Notes: generated from the letters alone by a model not told the origin. 64,000 nucleotides of DNA from Mesorhizobium australicum (GCF_900177325.1 NZ_FXBL01000004.1:3472001-3536000); one strand, 5' to 3'. Shown: positions 18,356-27,973, counted from the first letter of the stretch. Program-made: numbers and translations.

Positions 18356-19734
18356 CACATCCTCCCGAGGTCGGCGGCGGCGAGATCGAGCGCCCTCTCG
18401 ATCCGCGCGGCGGCGATGTCGATGGTCTCGCGTGTCCAGATCAGCGGTGGCGACAGGATCATCGTGTCGTCGGTCGCCCGCATCATCAGTCCCTGTGCGA
18501 TCGCGTGGTCGCGCACCTTCACCGCCGCGCTGCCGGACGGCTGGAAGCGCTCGCGCGTTTCCTTGTCGGCGACGATCTCAATCGCGCCCAGCAGGCCGAC
18601 CGTGCGCACCTGGCCGACGATCGGATGTCCTGAAAGCCGCTCCATCAGCGTCTTGCGGAAATAGGGACCGGTGTCACTGCGCACCCGATCGACCAGGCCT
18701 TCCCGCTCGATGATCTCCAGGTTCTTCAGCGCCACCGCGCAGGCCACCGGATGTCCCGAATAGGTGTAGCCGTGGAAGAACTCGCCGCCCTTGTCGATCA
18801 GCGTCCTGGCGATACGGTCGCCGATGAACAGCGCCGAGAGCGGCTGGTAGCCGGAGGTCAACGCCTTCGCGGTGGTGATCGTGTCGGCCTCGATGCCCAT
18901 CGCCTGCGCGGCAAACCACTCGCCGGTGCGGCCATAACCGGTGATGACTTCGTCAAGCATCAAGAGCACGTCGTATTTGCGGCAGATACGCTGGATTTCG
19001 GGCCAGTAGCTCTCTGGCGGTATCTTCACACCCCCTGCCCCCATGATCGGCTCGCCGATGAAAGCCGCGACATTCTCGGCGCCGGCTTCCAGGATCGCGT
19101 CCTCGACCGCGCGCGCGGCGCGGATGCCGAAATCGTGTTCGCTCTCGCCCGGCTCCGCGAGCTCGAACGAATAGGGCGGCATGACATGTACGATGTTCGG
19201 CACCGCGCCGCCGAGTTGCTCATGCATGTGACTCATCCCACCGAGCGACGCGCCAGCGATCGTCGAGCCGTGATAGGCCATCTTGCGCGAGATGATGCGG
19301 TTCTTCCGCGGCTTGCCCTCCAAGGCCCAGTAGCGGCGCACGACGCGCAGCGCCGTGTCGTTGGCCTCGGAGCCGGACGATCCGTAGAAGACCTGGTTCA
19401 TGTTCGCCGGCGCGATCTCCGCCAGCTTCTTGGACAGCAGCACCGGCGTCGGTGTCGAGCATTTGAAGAAGGAGTTGTAATAAGGCAGCTCCTTCATCTG
19501 CTCATAGGCCGCCTCGGCGAGTTCCGTGCGCCCGTAGCCGGCATTCACGCACCATAGGCCCGCCATGCCGTCGAGGATCTCGTTACCCTCGGAATCGTAG
19601 ATATAGGGTCCGTCCGCGCGCACGATCATGCGGGACCCGACGGCCCGTAGTTCCTTGTGGTCGGTGAACGGATGGAGATGATGCCCCGCATCGATCTCCT
19701 GCAACTGCTTCAGGGAAAAGTTCTGGTAGCTCAT
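18355..19734 (-). CDS. Class III aminotransferase (omega-amino acid:pyruvate type)
   Basis: 459 residues, the usual length. Features include the HHLHPFTDHKEL N-terminus typical of this subgroup, FYGSSGSEANDTAL (phosphate-binding segment), the Asp of LLMLDEVITGYGRTG that contacts the PLP pyridine nitrogen, and the PLP lysine in TTAKALTSGYQPLSA. The family transfers amino groups from omega-amines (putrescine, beta-alanine, taurine and others) to pyruvate. The exact donor is unresolved. Ser replaces the usual Gly after QPL. It is cotranscribed with the AhpD-like gene downstream. Confidence 0.9.
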   Translation of the reverse strand: MSYQNFSLKQLQEIDAGHHLHPFTDHKELRAVGSRMIVRADGPYIYDSEGNEILDGMAGLWCVNAGYGRTELAEAAYEQMKELPYYNSFFKCSTPTPVLLSKKLAEIAPANMNQVFYGSSGSEANDTALRVVRRYWALEGKPRKNRIISRKMAYHGSTIAGASLGGMSHMHEQLGGAVPNIVHVMPPYSFELAEPGESEHDFGIRAARAVEDAILEAGAENVAAFIGEPIMGAGGVKIPPESYWPEIQRICRKYDVLLMLDEVITGYGRTGEWFAAQAMGIEADTITTAKALTSGYQPLSALFIGDRIARTLIDKGGEFFHGYTYSGHPVACAVALKNLEIIEREGLVDRVRSDTGPYFRKTLMERLSGHPIVGQVRTVGLLGAIEIVADKETRERFQPSGSAAVKVRDHAIAQGLMMRATDDTMILSPPLIWTRETIDIAAARIERALDLAAADLGRM

Positions 19735-19928
19735 CGTCTTGCGCCTCTTTGCTGAATCGATCCGGCAGGCCGGGGTGATTCACGGAGCAGGCGGCGAATA
19801 CCCGATGCGGGCGCAGAGCCGCAGCAGTTCGACGTGCAGCGTCCGCCTGGAAGGCGTCGAAGCTGGCCCGGCAAACTGTCGGAGGCAACGGATCATGCCG
19901 GAAATCTAGTCGAAGCTCGTTGAACCTA

Positions 19929-21113
19929 TCAAGACGCCCGCCGCTTCGTCGCCCGATAGAACGCAAAAATGATCAGGACGGCGCTCAGTCCCGCGCTGAC
20001 GGCAGGCAGGCCGATCGGCCCGAAGGCCTGCATCGCTGCGCCCGAGCCGGGCGGGCCGATGATGCCGCCCACCCCCCACATCAGGGCGAATGCCGAATTG
20101 CCCGCCACCAGCGCCTGGCCGCGGAAACGGTTGCCGAGTTCGACCAGCGACATCGTGTAGACGCCGTAGCCGACGCCGCCCATCAGCAGCAGCACCGGCC
20201 AGACGAACGGCCCGGAAATCAGCAGCGGCAGCGAGAGCACGCACATGGCGTTGAGCGCGGCGCAAGCGATCATCATCGTGCGGGCGCCCAGCCGCTCGGC
20301 AAGGAAGCCGAGCGGCACCTGCAGCACGATGTTGCCCAGCGAAAGCAGGGTGATCAGCGCCGCGAGCCGCGCGTCGACCAGCCCGTAGCCGGCGCCGAAC
20401 ACCGGCATCAGCGAATAGGCGCTCTGCTGCGTGGCGGCGGAGACCGTGACCGCGAGCAGCAGCGCCGGCGCGAGCAGCCAGAAGCCGAAAACGCCGGTGG
20501 CCGGCTTTCCGTCAGGATCCGGCTCGAAACCGCGCAACCCCTTCGTGGTCAGGAAGAGGAGCAGCGCGCAGCCGGAGAAGCCGAGGATCGCCACCAGGAG
20601 CGGCGGCCATCCCTCCGTGCCGACCGCGGTCAACGTGAGCGGACCCGCCGCATAACCGATGCCTGTCACCGCGTTGAACACCCCCATGATCCGCCCGCGC
20701 TTCGCGTCGGGCGCCAGCGCCATCATCCAGACCTCGCCGAGGATGTAGAGCGGATTGATCGCCAGCCCGATGAGGAACCGCAGCGGATACCAGGCAATCC
20801 AGTTCTGCAGCAGTCCGACCATGAAAAACAGCAGTGCTCCGGCGAGCGCGGCAGTGACGGCGAGCCGCCGTCCGCCGAGCCTTCGCACCAGCTGTGGCAC
20901 GAACAAAGCCGAGATGATCAGGCCGAGCGGCGTCATCGCGGCGGACAGGCCGATTTCGGCCGGCGTCATGCCCTGCCGCTGCATGAGGAAGGTGAAGAGC
21001 GGATAGGACAGGCCCTGCGCCAGCGCAAACGCGGTCACTGCCGCGGTCAGGCCAGAAAGCACCCCAAGCGGCATATGGCTGTCACGGGAATCGGGTTGAG
21101 TTCGCTCTTGCAT
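19929..21113 (-). CDS. MFS transporter
   Basis: 394 residues with twelve predicted membrane helices in two six-helix halves separated by a charged loop (KGLRGFEPDPDGKPATG). The helix 2-3 loop RRLGGRRLAV and the matching AERLGARTMM of the second half are MFS signature loops. It belongs to the YcaD-like subgroup; the substrate is unknown. ATG 21113 is preceded by GGGGAGG and preferred over an upstream GTG at 21128. The gene is divergent from the mttB-type gene, with a 523-base gap between them, so a shared control region and a role in osmolyte or amine transport are possible. Confidence 0.87.
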   Translation of the reverse strand: MQERTQPDSRDSHMPLGVLSGLTAAVTAFALAQGLSYPLFTFLMQRQGMTPAEIGLSAAMTPLGLIISALFVPQLVRRLGGRRLAVTAALAGALLFFMVGLLQNWIAWYPLRFLIGLAINPLYILGEVWMMALAPDAKRGRIMGVFNAVTGIGYAAGPLTLTAVGTEGWPPLLVAILGFSGCALLLFLTTKGLRGFEPDPDGKPATGVFGFWLLAPALLLAVTVSAATQQSAYSLMPVFGAGYGLVDARLAALITLLSLGNIVLQVPLGFLAERLGARTMMIACAALNAMCVLSLPLLISGPFVWPVLLLMGGVGYGVYTMSLVELGNRFRGQALVAGNSAFALMWGVGGIIGPPGSGAAMQAFGPIGLPAVSAGLSAVLIIFAFYRATKRRAS

Positions 21114-21636
21114 CGCCTCCCCTAGCACCCCGCATCTCGGTCCGGAATCGCAGGCACGACGGCGCGTGTCGAAACCCGATGTTTCAAAGCCGCCCCCACG
21201 GCGGCACAGACACGAAACATTGCCAGAGGATCGTGATTACAGGTCAGGACGGGCCGCAAACAATCGAGAGGCAGCCATGCAATCGCGCTATCAGGTTCGC
21301 ATACGCCATACCGAGCATCTGCACGCCTTCGCCCTACGCCTCAACGCGACACGCGGCGCCTCCTCCGACCGGTTCACCAACCGTGACGAGGTCGGCGCCA
21401 GGCGCGCAGTCGCGAACGGTCGCATGGCCGTCACTCGGGAACGGCAGCCGATGCCGGCGGCGGGCTCCAGCGAGTAGCTCTGACAGGACGGGAAACCTGA
21501 CGGGGCAATATCTCCCACCGCACACGCCGCGCCAGCGCATGTCGTATCCTTCATGCTTGTGGTCGCCGCTCCGGCTGTCCCGATCGTCGACACCGTCCAA
21601 TATAGCCCCGAAATCGTCAGTCTGTCGGGGAATTGC
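21114..21636. other. Divergent control region between MFS and MttB genes; no gene seen
   Basis: The 523 bases contain open frames, but none shows recognisable protein features. An inverted pair ATGTTTC (21179-21185) / GAAACAT (21214-21220) and a CGTGTCG heptamer (21165-21171) lie in it. CGTGTCG also occurs inside the inverted repeat before the corrinoid-protein gene (41778-41799), which hints at, but does not establish, shared regulation. Confidence 0.35.
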
Positions 21637-23205
21637 ATGTCCGAAGCTTCAGCCGATGCCGCGCCGGCAGTCCGTGCCCGCAGCGGAGGCCGCGCCGGTA
21701 AGCGCGCCGGGGCGTCGTCTGCCTTCGAGCAGCCGCCCTTTCGCCGCCTGAAGCGCCCCTTCCCGCCGACTCCGATCGTCTCCGAAGATCAGCTTGAGGC
21801 GATCCATCTCGCTTCGCTGCGGGTACTGTCAGAGATCGGCCTCGACGTGCTGCACGAGGACGCGCGCAGGATCATGAAGGAAGCCGGTGCCGATGTCCGC
21901 GAAGGCTCTGAACGCGTCCGTTTCGATCCTGCAATGATCCTGGAGACGATTGCGACCGCGCCTTCCGAGTTCCGGGTGCACGCGCGCAATGCCGACCACT
22001 CGATCGATTTCGGCGGCGATAATCTCGTCTTCGCCCAGGTCGCGTCGGCGCCGAACTGCTCCGATCTCGACCGCGGTCGCCGGCCCGGCAACCAGCAGGA
22101 TTTCCGCAACCTCGTGAAACTGGCGCAGATGCACAACGTCATCTCGGCGACGGGCGGCTATCCGGTCGAGCCGATCGATCTGCATCCGTCGATCCGGCAT
22201 CTCGAATGCATCCGCGACCTCGCGACGCTGACCGACAAGGTGTTCCACATCTATTCGCTCGGCCGCGAGCGCAACCTCGACGGCATCGAGATCGCCCGTA
22301 TCGCCAACGGGCTGACAGCGGACCAGCTTCTCGACAACCCGGTCTGCTACACGATCATCAACACCAACTCGCCTCTGAAGCTCGACATCCCGATGATGGA
22401 GGGCATCATCCAGATGTCCTCGCACGGGCAACTGGTGATCGTCACCCCGTTCACGCTCGCCGGCGCGATGGCGCCGGTGACGGTGGCGGGCGCAGTGGTG
22501 CAGCAGAACGCCGAGGCGCTTGCCGGCATCGCCTTCACGCAGATGGTGAGAAAGGGCGCGCCGGTCGGCTATGGCGGCTTCACCTCCAATGTCGACATGA
22601 AGTCCGGCGCGCCAGCTTTTGGAACCCCGGAATACATGAAGGCGCAGCTTCTCGGCGGTCAGCTCGCGCGCAGATACGGCATCCCCTACCGCACCTCGAA
22701 CACCTGCGCCGCCAATGCCGTCGACGCGCAGGCGGCCTATGAGAGCGTCTTCTCGCTTTGGGGCGCGGTGCAGGGTGGCGGCAACTTCGTCCTTCATTCA
22801 GCAGGCTGGCTCGAAGGTGGGCTGCGTGCCTCCTACGAGAAGACAATCCTCGACATCGATCTGCTCCAGATGGTGACGGAGTTCCTGTCGCCGCTCGACC
22901 TGTCGGAAGATGCGCTGGCCGTCGAGGCGATCCGCGATGTCGGCCCGGGCGGTCACTTCTTCGGCACCCAGCACACCCAGGACCGTTACAAGACCGCCTT
23001 CTACGCGCCGATCCTGTCCGACTGGCGCAACTTCGAGACCTGGGCCGAGGCCGGCTCGCCGACGGCGGTGGAAAAGGCCAACCGCGTCTGGAAGGAACGG
23101 CTGGCCTCTTACGAAGCCCCGGCCATGGACCCTGCCCGCCGCGAAGAGCTTGACGCCTTCGTCGACAGACGCGTCGCCGAAGGCGGCGCGCCGACGGACT
23201 TCTGA
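21637..23205 (+). CDS. MttB family methyltransferase, non-pyrrolysine (first copy)
   Basis: 522 residues of the trimethylamine methyltransferase family, TIM-barrel type. Conserved stretches include the HARNADHSIDFGGDN region, PVCYTIINTNSPLKLD, VTPFTLAGAMAPVTVAGAV and GGNFVLHSAGWLEGGL. There is no in-frame amber codon, so this is a non-pyrrolysine member, the group that includes glycine betaine methyltransferase MtgB. Such enzymes transfer a methyl group from a quaternary amine to a corrinoid protein. No corrinoid-protein gene is adjacent; the only one in the window is at 41942. The N-terminal extension (about 45 residues) is Ala/Arg-rich and low complexity. ATG 21637 was chosen over 21553 because of the nearby GGGG ribosome binding site. 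The FAD/GcvT gene follows by 30 bases. Confidence 0.88.
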   Translation: MSEASADAAPAVRARSGGRAGKRAGASSAFEQPPFRRLKRPFPPTPIVSEDQLEAIHLASLRVLSEIGLDVLHEDARRIMKEAGADVREGSERVRFDPAMILETIATAPSEFRVHARNADHSIDFGGDNLVFAQVASAPNCSDLDRGRRPGNQQDFRNLVKLAQMHNVISATGGYPVEPIDLHPSIRHLECIRDLATLTDKVFHIYSLGRERNLDGIEIARIANGLTADQLLDNPVCYTIINTNSPLKLDIPMMEGIIQMSSHGQLVIVTPFTLAGAMAPVTVAGAVVQQNAEALAGIAFTQMVRKGAPVGYGGFTSNVDMKSGAPAFGTPEYMKAQLLGGQLARRYGIPYRTSNTCAANAVDAQAAYESVFSLWGAVQGGGNFVLHSAGWLEGGLRASYEKTILDIDLLQMVTEFLSPLDLSEDALAVEAIRDVGPGGHFFGTQHTQDRYKTAFYAPILSDWRNFETWAEAGSPTAVEKANRVWKERLASYEAPAMDPARREELDAFVDRRVAEGGAPTDF

Positions 23206-23235
23206 TTCACCATTTCACCCAACGGATCCATCCCC

Positions 23236-25803
23236 ATGAAATCCCACGTCAAAGCGGTTGTCATCGGCGGCGGCGTCGTCGGCTGCTCGGTGCTCTATCA
23301 CCTCGCCCGCGCCGGCTGGACCGACATCATGCTGATCGAGCGCTCGGAACTGACCTCCGGCTCGTCCTGGCACGCGGCAGGCGGCTTCCATACGCTGAAC
23401 GGCGATCCCAACGTCGCCAAGCTCCAGGCTTACACCGTGCAGCTCTACAAGGAGCTGGAAGAAATCTCCGGCCAATCCTGCTCGCTGCACCTTACCGGCG
23501 GCGTCATGCTGGCCGATAGCCCCGAGCGGATGGACTTCCTGCGGTTGGCGCACGCCAAGGGCCGCTACCTCGGCATGGATACGGAACTCATCACGCCTTC
23601 GGAAGCGAAGTCGATGTTCCCGTTCATGGACGAGAGCCATTTCGTCGGCGCGATGTGGGACCCTGTCGAAGGCCATCTCGACCCCTCCGGCACGACGATC
23701 GCCTATTCGAAGGCGGCAAAGAAACTCGGCGCCGAGATCGTGCTGCGCAATCCGGTCAAGGAACTGACCCAGCAGCCTGATGGCACCTGGAACGTCATCA
23801 CAGAACAGGGAGTGGTCCACGCTGAGCATGTCGTCAACTGCGGCGGCCTGTGGGCACGCGAGATCGGCCGGATGGTTGGGCTCGAACTGCCGGTGCTGGC
23901 CATGGAGCACATGTATCTGCTCACCGAGCCGATGCCGGAGGTCGAAGCATTCAACAAGGAGACCGGCCGCGAGATGGTCGGCGTGCTCGACTTCAAGGGC
24001 GAGATCTACACCCGCCAGGAACGAAACGGCATCCTGCTCGGCACTTACGAGAAGGCCTGCAAGCCCTGGTCGCCGGTCAACACGCCGTGGGACTTCGGCC
24101 ACGAGCTGCTCGCGCCCGACCTCGACCGCATCGCGCCGTCGCTGGAGATCGGCTTCAGGCACTTCCCCGGTATCGCGAATGCCGGCATCAAGCAGGTGAT
24201 CAACGGCCCCTTCACCTTTGCGCCGGACGGCAACCCGCTGGTTGGCCCGGTGCAGGGCCTGACCAATTTCTGGGTCGCCTGCGGCGTCATGGCCGGCTTC
24301 AGCCAGGGCGGTGGCGTCGGGCTGGCGCTCTCGAACTGGATGGTCGACGGCGATCCGGGCTTCGACGTCTGGGGCATGGACGTCGCCCGCTGGGGCGAAT
24401 GGGCGAGCCTGCGCTACACCAACGCCAAGGTGCGCGAGAACTATTCCCGTCGCTTCTCGATCCGCTTCCCGAACGAGGAACTGCCGGCCGCCCGTCCCTC
24501 CCAGACGACTCCGCTCTACGACACGATGCTGGCGCAGAACGCGGTCATGGGCGACAGCTGGGGCCTCGAAACGCCGCTCTGGTTTGCGCCGAAGGGTTCG
24601 GAGCCGAAGGACATCGTCTCCTTCCACCGCTCCAATGATTTCGAGCATGTCGGCAACGAGGTGAGGAAGACGCGTGAAAGCGTCGGCGTCACCGAGATCG
24701 CCAATTTCGCCAAATACGAAGTCAGCGGAGCGGGTTCGGAGGATTTCCTGAATCGTCTCATGACGAACCGTATGCCCAAGACCGGCCGCATCGTGCTCAC
24801 GCCGATGCTAAACGAGTTCGGCAAGCTGATCGGCGACTTCACCATCGCCAAGACCGGCGAGGACAGGTTCATGATCTGGGGCTCGTCGGCCGCTCAGAAA
24901 TATCACATGCGCTGGTTCGAGACCCACCAGCCGAAGGACGTGCGTATCCACCGCTTCGACCAGACGCTGGTCGGCCTCTCCATCGCGGGCCCCGATAGCC
25001 AGAAGCTGCTGCAGAAGCTCGTCGACGTCGACGTCTCGTCGAAGGCCTTCAGATTCATGGACTTCCGCGAGATGGCAGTCGGCGGCGCGCCCTGCATGGT
25101 CAACCGCATCACCTATACCGGCGACCTCGGCTACGAGATCTGGATGGCGCCGGCCTATCAGCGGCTGGTCTATGCCGAGATCAAGAAGGCCGGCGCGGAG
25201 TTCGGCATCGTCGATTTCGGCATGCGCGCGCTGCTGTCGATGCGCCTCGAAAAGAACTTCCCGACCTGGTTCCGCGAACTGCGCCCCATCTATGGCCCCT
25301 TCGAGGGCGGTATGGAGCGCTTCATCAAGATGGAGAAGAACGACTTCGTCGGCCGCGAGGCCGCTGCGAAGGAACTTGCCGACGGACCGAAGCTGCGCCG
25401 CGTTTCGCTGATCGTCGATGCAGTCGACGCCGACGTGATGGGCGACGAGCCGATCTGGGCCAAGGTCAACGGCAAGGACTACGGCACTGTCGGCAGGACG
25501 CATGAGTTCGGCGCGCCGCGCTTCGGTCCGGACGGCAAGGAAGTCCGCACCTCCAAGGCCTCGCACGGCGCATCCTCGATCCGCGGCCTGCACGACGGCG
25601 ACTGGTCCGTCGTCGGCTGGGTGACCTCGGGCGGCTATGCGCACTACGTGCAGGAGTCGATGGCGCAGGGCTACGTGCCCGCCGAACTCGCCGATGACGA
25701 CAGCGATGGCCTGTTCGAGATCGAGATCCTTGGCCACCGCCGCAAAGCCCGCATCGCCATCGAGCCGCCCTTCGATCCGAGCGGCGAGAAGATGCGGGGA
25801 TAG
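23236..25803 (+). CDS. FAD-dependent dimethylglycine/sarcosine dehydrogenase-like protein with GcvT domain
   Basis: 855 residues. Domain order: FAD-binding DAO domain (dinucleotide motif VIGGGVVGCS near residue 9; SSWHAAG at 44-50, where His46 is the site of covalent FAD attachment in dimethylglycine dehydrogenase), an FAO_M linker, then GCV_T and GCV_T C-terminal domains that bind tetrahydrofolate (about 430-840). The enzyme would oxidise N-methyl groups and load formaldehyde-level carbon onto folate. It follows the MttB gene closely, suggesting a sequence in which MttB removes one methyl from a betaine and this enzyme removes the next. Specificity for dimethylglycine, sarcosine or another N-methyl amino acid is not resolved. 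Confidence 0.88.
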   Translation: MKSHVKAVVIGGGVVGCSVLYHLARAGWTDIMLIERSELTSGSSWHAAGGFHTLNGDPNVAKLQAYTVQLYKELEEISGQSCSLHLTGGVMLADSPERMDFLRLAHAKGRYLGMDTELITPSEAKSMFPFMDESHFVGAMWDPVEGHLDPSGTTIAYSKAAKKLGAEIVLRNPVKELTQQPDGTWNVITEQGVVHAEHVVNCGGLWAREIGRMVGLELPVLAMEHMYLLTEPMPEVEAFNKETGREMVGVLDFKGEIYTRQERNGILLGTYEKACKPWSPVNTPWDFGHELLAPDLDRIAPSLEIGFRHFPGIANAGIKQVINGPFTFAPDGNPLVGPVQGLTNFWVACGVMAGFSQGGGVGLALSNWMVDGDPGFDVWGMDVARWGEWASLRYTNAKVRENYSRRFSIRFPNEELPAARPSQTTPLYDTMLAQNAVMGDSWGLETPLWFAPKGSEPKDIVSFHRSNDFEHVGNEVRKTRESVGVTEIANFAKYEVSGAGSEDFLNRLMTNRMPKTGRIVLTPMLNEFGKLIGDFTIAKTGEDRFMIWGSSAAQKYHMRWFETHQPKDVRIHRFDQTLVGLSIAGPDSQKLLQKLVDVDVSSKAFRFMDFREMAVGGAPCMVNRITYTGDLGYEIWMAPAYQRLVYAEIKKAGAEFGIVDFGMRALLSMRLEKNFPTWFRELRPIYGPFEGGMERFIKMEKNDFVGREAAAKELADGPKLRRVSLIVDAVDADVMGDEPIWAKVNGKDYGTVGRTHEFGAPRFGPDGKEVRTSKASHGASSIRGLHDGDWSVVGWVTSGGYAHYVQESMAQGYVPAELADDDSDGLFEIEILGHRRKARIAIEPPFDPSGEKMRG

Positions 25804-25881
25804 TGGACGACGGGGCACCGATCATATTGACTGCTGGCGGCGATAAAGGCCGGCGGGTTGCGCCGGCCCGGAAGAATTGAG

Positions 25882-26634
25882 ATGCCATCGGAACCCCGCT
25901 CCCCTCGCCTCGCCGTGTTGATCGACGCTGACAATGCATCGGCAAAGATCGCAGACGGCCTGTTCGAGGAGATTGCCAAGATCGGCGAGGCCAGCGTCCG
26001 GCGCATCTATGGCGACTTCTCGAATCCTCGCTCGAAGGGTTGGTCCGACACGCTTTCCAAACATGCCATCATCCCCCAGCAGCAGTTCGCCTACACGACC
26101 GGCAAGAACGCCTCCGACATCACGCTTGTCATCGATGCGATGGACCTGCTTCACAGCGGACGATTCGACGGGTTCTGCTTGGTCTCCTCGGACAGCGACT
26201 TCACGCGGCTCGCCGCACGGATCCGTGAGCAGGGTGTCGATGTCTTCGGCTTCGGAGAACAGAAGACGCCGGAGAGCTTCAGGCAGGCCTGCCGGCGTTT
26301 CATATATACAGAAAACTTGCTTCCAGTAGCGCAGGCCGACACTCCCGAGCCGGGGACGCCGACGAAACCGCTGCAGCCGCCAAGCGCCGCCATTCCGACC
26401 ATCTCCAAGATCATCGCTCAGATCGACAGCGAGGATGGCTGGGTACCGCTGGGGGCCGTCGGCACGCAGTTGGCCAACCTCGCCTCAGATTTCGATCCGC
26501 GCACTTTCGGTTTTCGCAAACTCAGCGACCTCGTGCGCAAGACCAACGCGTTCGAGTTGGAGCATCCGAAAGGCGGCGTGATGCGGGTCCGGCTCAAGCC
26601 GTCTCCGCCCAAGAAGGCAGGAAAGTCTGCTTGA
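25882..26634 (+). CDS. NYN-domain nuclease with C-terminal LOTUS/OST-HTH-like domain
   Basis: 250 residues. The N-terminal NYN (PIN-like) domain shows acidic metal-binding positions in LIDADNAS, KNASDITLVIDAMDLL and VSSDSDFTRLAARIRE, typical of LabA/MARF1-type RNases. After a Pro-rich linker (about 150-170), residues 175-245 look like an OST-HTH/LOTUS RNA-binding domain (DGWVPLGAVGTQLANL, FDPRTFGFRKLSDLV). A cytoplasmic RNA-processing role is likely. The TGA overlaps the TTG start of the M24 gene (TTGA), so the two are translationally coupled, an unexpected pairing. ATG 25882 was selected as the start by conservation of MPSEPRSPRLAVLIDADN. Confidence 0.85.
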   Translation: MPSEPRSPRLAVLIDADNASAKIADGLFEEIAKIGEASVRRIYGDFSNPRSKGWSDTLSKHAIIPQQQFAYTTGKNASDITLVIDAMDLLHSGRFDGFCLVSSDSDFTRLAARIREQGVDVFGFGEQKTPESFRQACRRFIYTENLLPVAQADTPEPGTPTKPLQPPSAAIPTISKIIAQIDSEDGWVPLGAVGTQLANLASDFDPRTFGFRKLSDLVRKTNAFELEHPKGGVMRVRLKPSPPKKAGKSA

Positions 26635-27971
26635 GCGGCAATTTCTCTCGCCATCGCAAGATCTTGCCGTTCGAACCGGGTTCGGTCGAAGCGTTGCGCA
26701 AGGACGCCCGTGCCAAGGCGGCATCCCTCAACCAGCACGTGCTCGGCTACGGCGCGCAGGCCGAAGCCGAGTGGGCCGCGGCAGGCATCGCCACGCCCGA
26801 CCTTGCTGCCATGCGCCGCTACCGCCTCGATCGCATCCGCGCCGAGCTGCGACGTCGCGACTATGCTGGCGCCCTGCTCTACGATCCGGTCAACATCCGC
26901 TACGCGACCGACTCGACCAACATGCAGCTCTGGGTTGCCCACAACCCGACGCGACATTGCTTCGTCGCGACCGAGGGGCCGGTCGTCCTGTTCGATTATT
27001 TCTCCTGCGAGCACCTGTCGGATCATTCCGGTGTCGTCGACGAAGTGCGCCCTGCTGTCTCGTGGATGTATCTCTACGGCGGCGAATTGACCGAGATGAA
27101 GGTGCGGCGCTGGGCGGGCGGCATCGCGGAGCTGGTGCGCGAGCACGGCCGCGGTAATAGCCGCATCGCCGTCGATCATCTAAATCCGGAAGGCGTGACC
27201 GAACTCGCCCGCCTCGGCATCTCTGTCGGCAACGGTGAGGCCGTGATGGAGAATGCCCGCCTGATCAAATCGCCCGACGAGATTCTCGCCATGCGCCGCG
27301 CCATCGTCGCCTGCGAAGCGGCGATGGGCGAGATGCAGGCGGCGCTGAAGCCAGGGATCTCCGAGAACGAGCTCTGGGGGGAGCTGCACCGCGCCAACAT
27401 CGCGCGCGGCGGCGAGTGGATCGAGACGCGGCTACTGTCCTCCGGGCCGCGCACGAACCCGTGGTTCCAGGAATGCTCGGCGCGGATCATCGAAGCGGGT
27501 GACCTCGTCGCCTTCGACACGGATCTCATCGGCCCTTACGGCTTCTGCGCCGACCTCTCGCGCACCTGGCTCTGCGGCGACGGGAAGGCCAGCGACGAGC
27601 AGCGCGACCTCTACCGGATCGCCGCCGATCAGATCGCGCACAACACTGCGCTGATGCAGCCGGGCACCGGCTTCCGCGACCTCGTCGAACGCTCGACGAA
27701 TCCCCCGCCCGACTGCTTCCCCACCCGTTACGGCGTGCTCTATCACGGTGTGGGCCTGGCCGACGAATACCCGACGCTACCGCACGCCGCCGACTGGACC
27801 GACGACACGCCGGACGGCGCGCTGGAGCCCGGCATGGTGCTCTGCGTCGAAAGCTATATCGGCCGGCTCGGCGGGCGCGAGGGGGTCAAGATCGAGGAGC
27901 AAATCCTGATCACCGCCAGCGGCAACGAGCAGATTTCCACCTATCCGTTGGACGAACGCCTCCTGGCGTGA
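26631..27971 (+). CDS. M24 family protein closely matching DMSP lyase DddP
   Basis: 446 residues, the length typical of DddP. The N-terminal part has MRRYRLDRIR and NIRYATDSTNMQLW, and the catalytic half has GGEWIETRLLSSGPRTNPWF. Metal-binding positions of the M24 fold are Asp296, Asp298, Asp308, His372, Glu407 and Glu422. They sit exactly one residue on from the positions recalled for Ruegeria lacuscaerulei DddP (295, 297, 307, 371, 406, 421), and the catalytic Asp recalled at 377 corresponds to Asp378 in HGVGLADEYP. DddP cleaves DMSP to acrylate and DMS with bound iron. The start is TTG inside the previous TGA. An ectoine-hydrolase or Xaa-Pro peptidase role is the alternative, but the residue set favours DddP. 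Confidence 0.8.
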   Translation: MSGNFSRHRKILPFEPGSVEALRKDARAKAASLNQHVLGYGAQAEAEWAAAGIATPDLAAMRRYRLDRIRAELRRRDYAGALLYDPVNIRYATDSTNMQLWVAHNPTRHCFVATEGPVVLFDYFSCEHLSDHSGVVDEVRPAVSWMYLYGGELTEMKVRRWAGGIAELVREHGRGNSRIAVDHLNPEGVTELARLGISVGNGEAVMENARLIKSPDEILAMRRAIVACEAAMGEMQAALKPGISENELWGELHRANIARGGEWIETRLLSSGPRTNPWFQECSARIIEAGDLVAFDTDLIGPYGFCADLSRTWLCGDGKASDEQRDLYRIAADQIAHNTALMQPGTGFRDLVERSTNPPPDCFPTRYGVLYHGVGLADEYPTLPHAADWTDDTPDGALEPGMVLCVESYIGRLGGREGVKIEEQILITASGNEQISTYPLDERLLA

Positions 27972-27973
27972 TC

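Noticed and set aside
21291..21638. A Cys-rich frame in the MFS/MttB gap on the minus strand
   Set aside because: No ribosome binding site, no domain and low-complexity composition; treated as non-coding control region.
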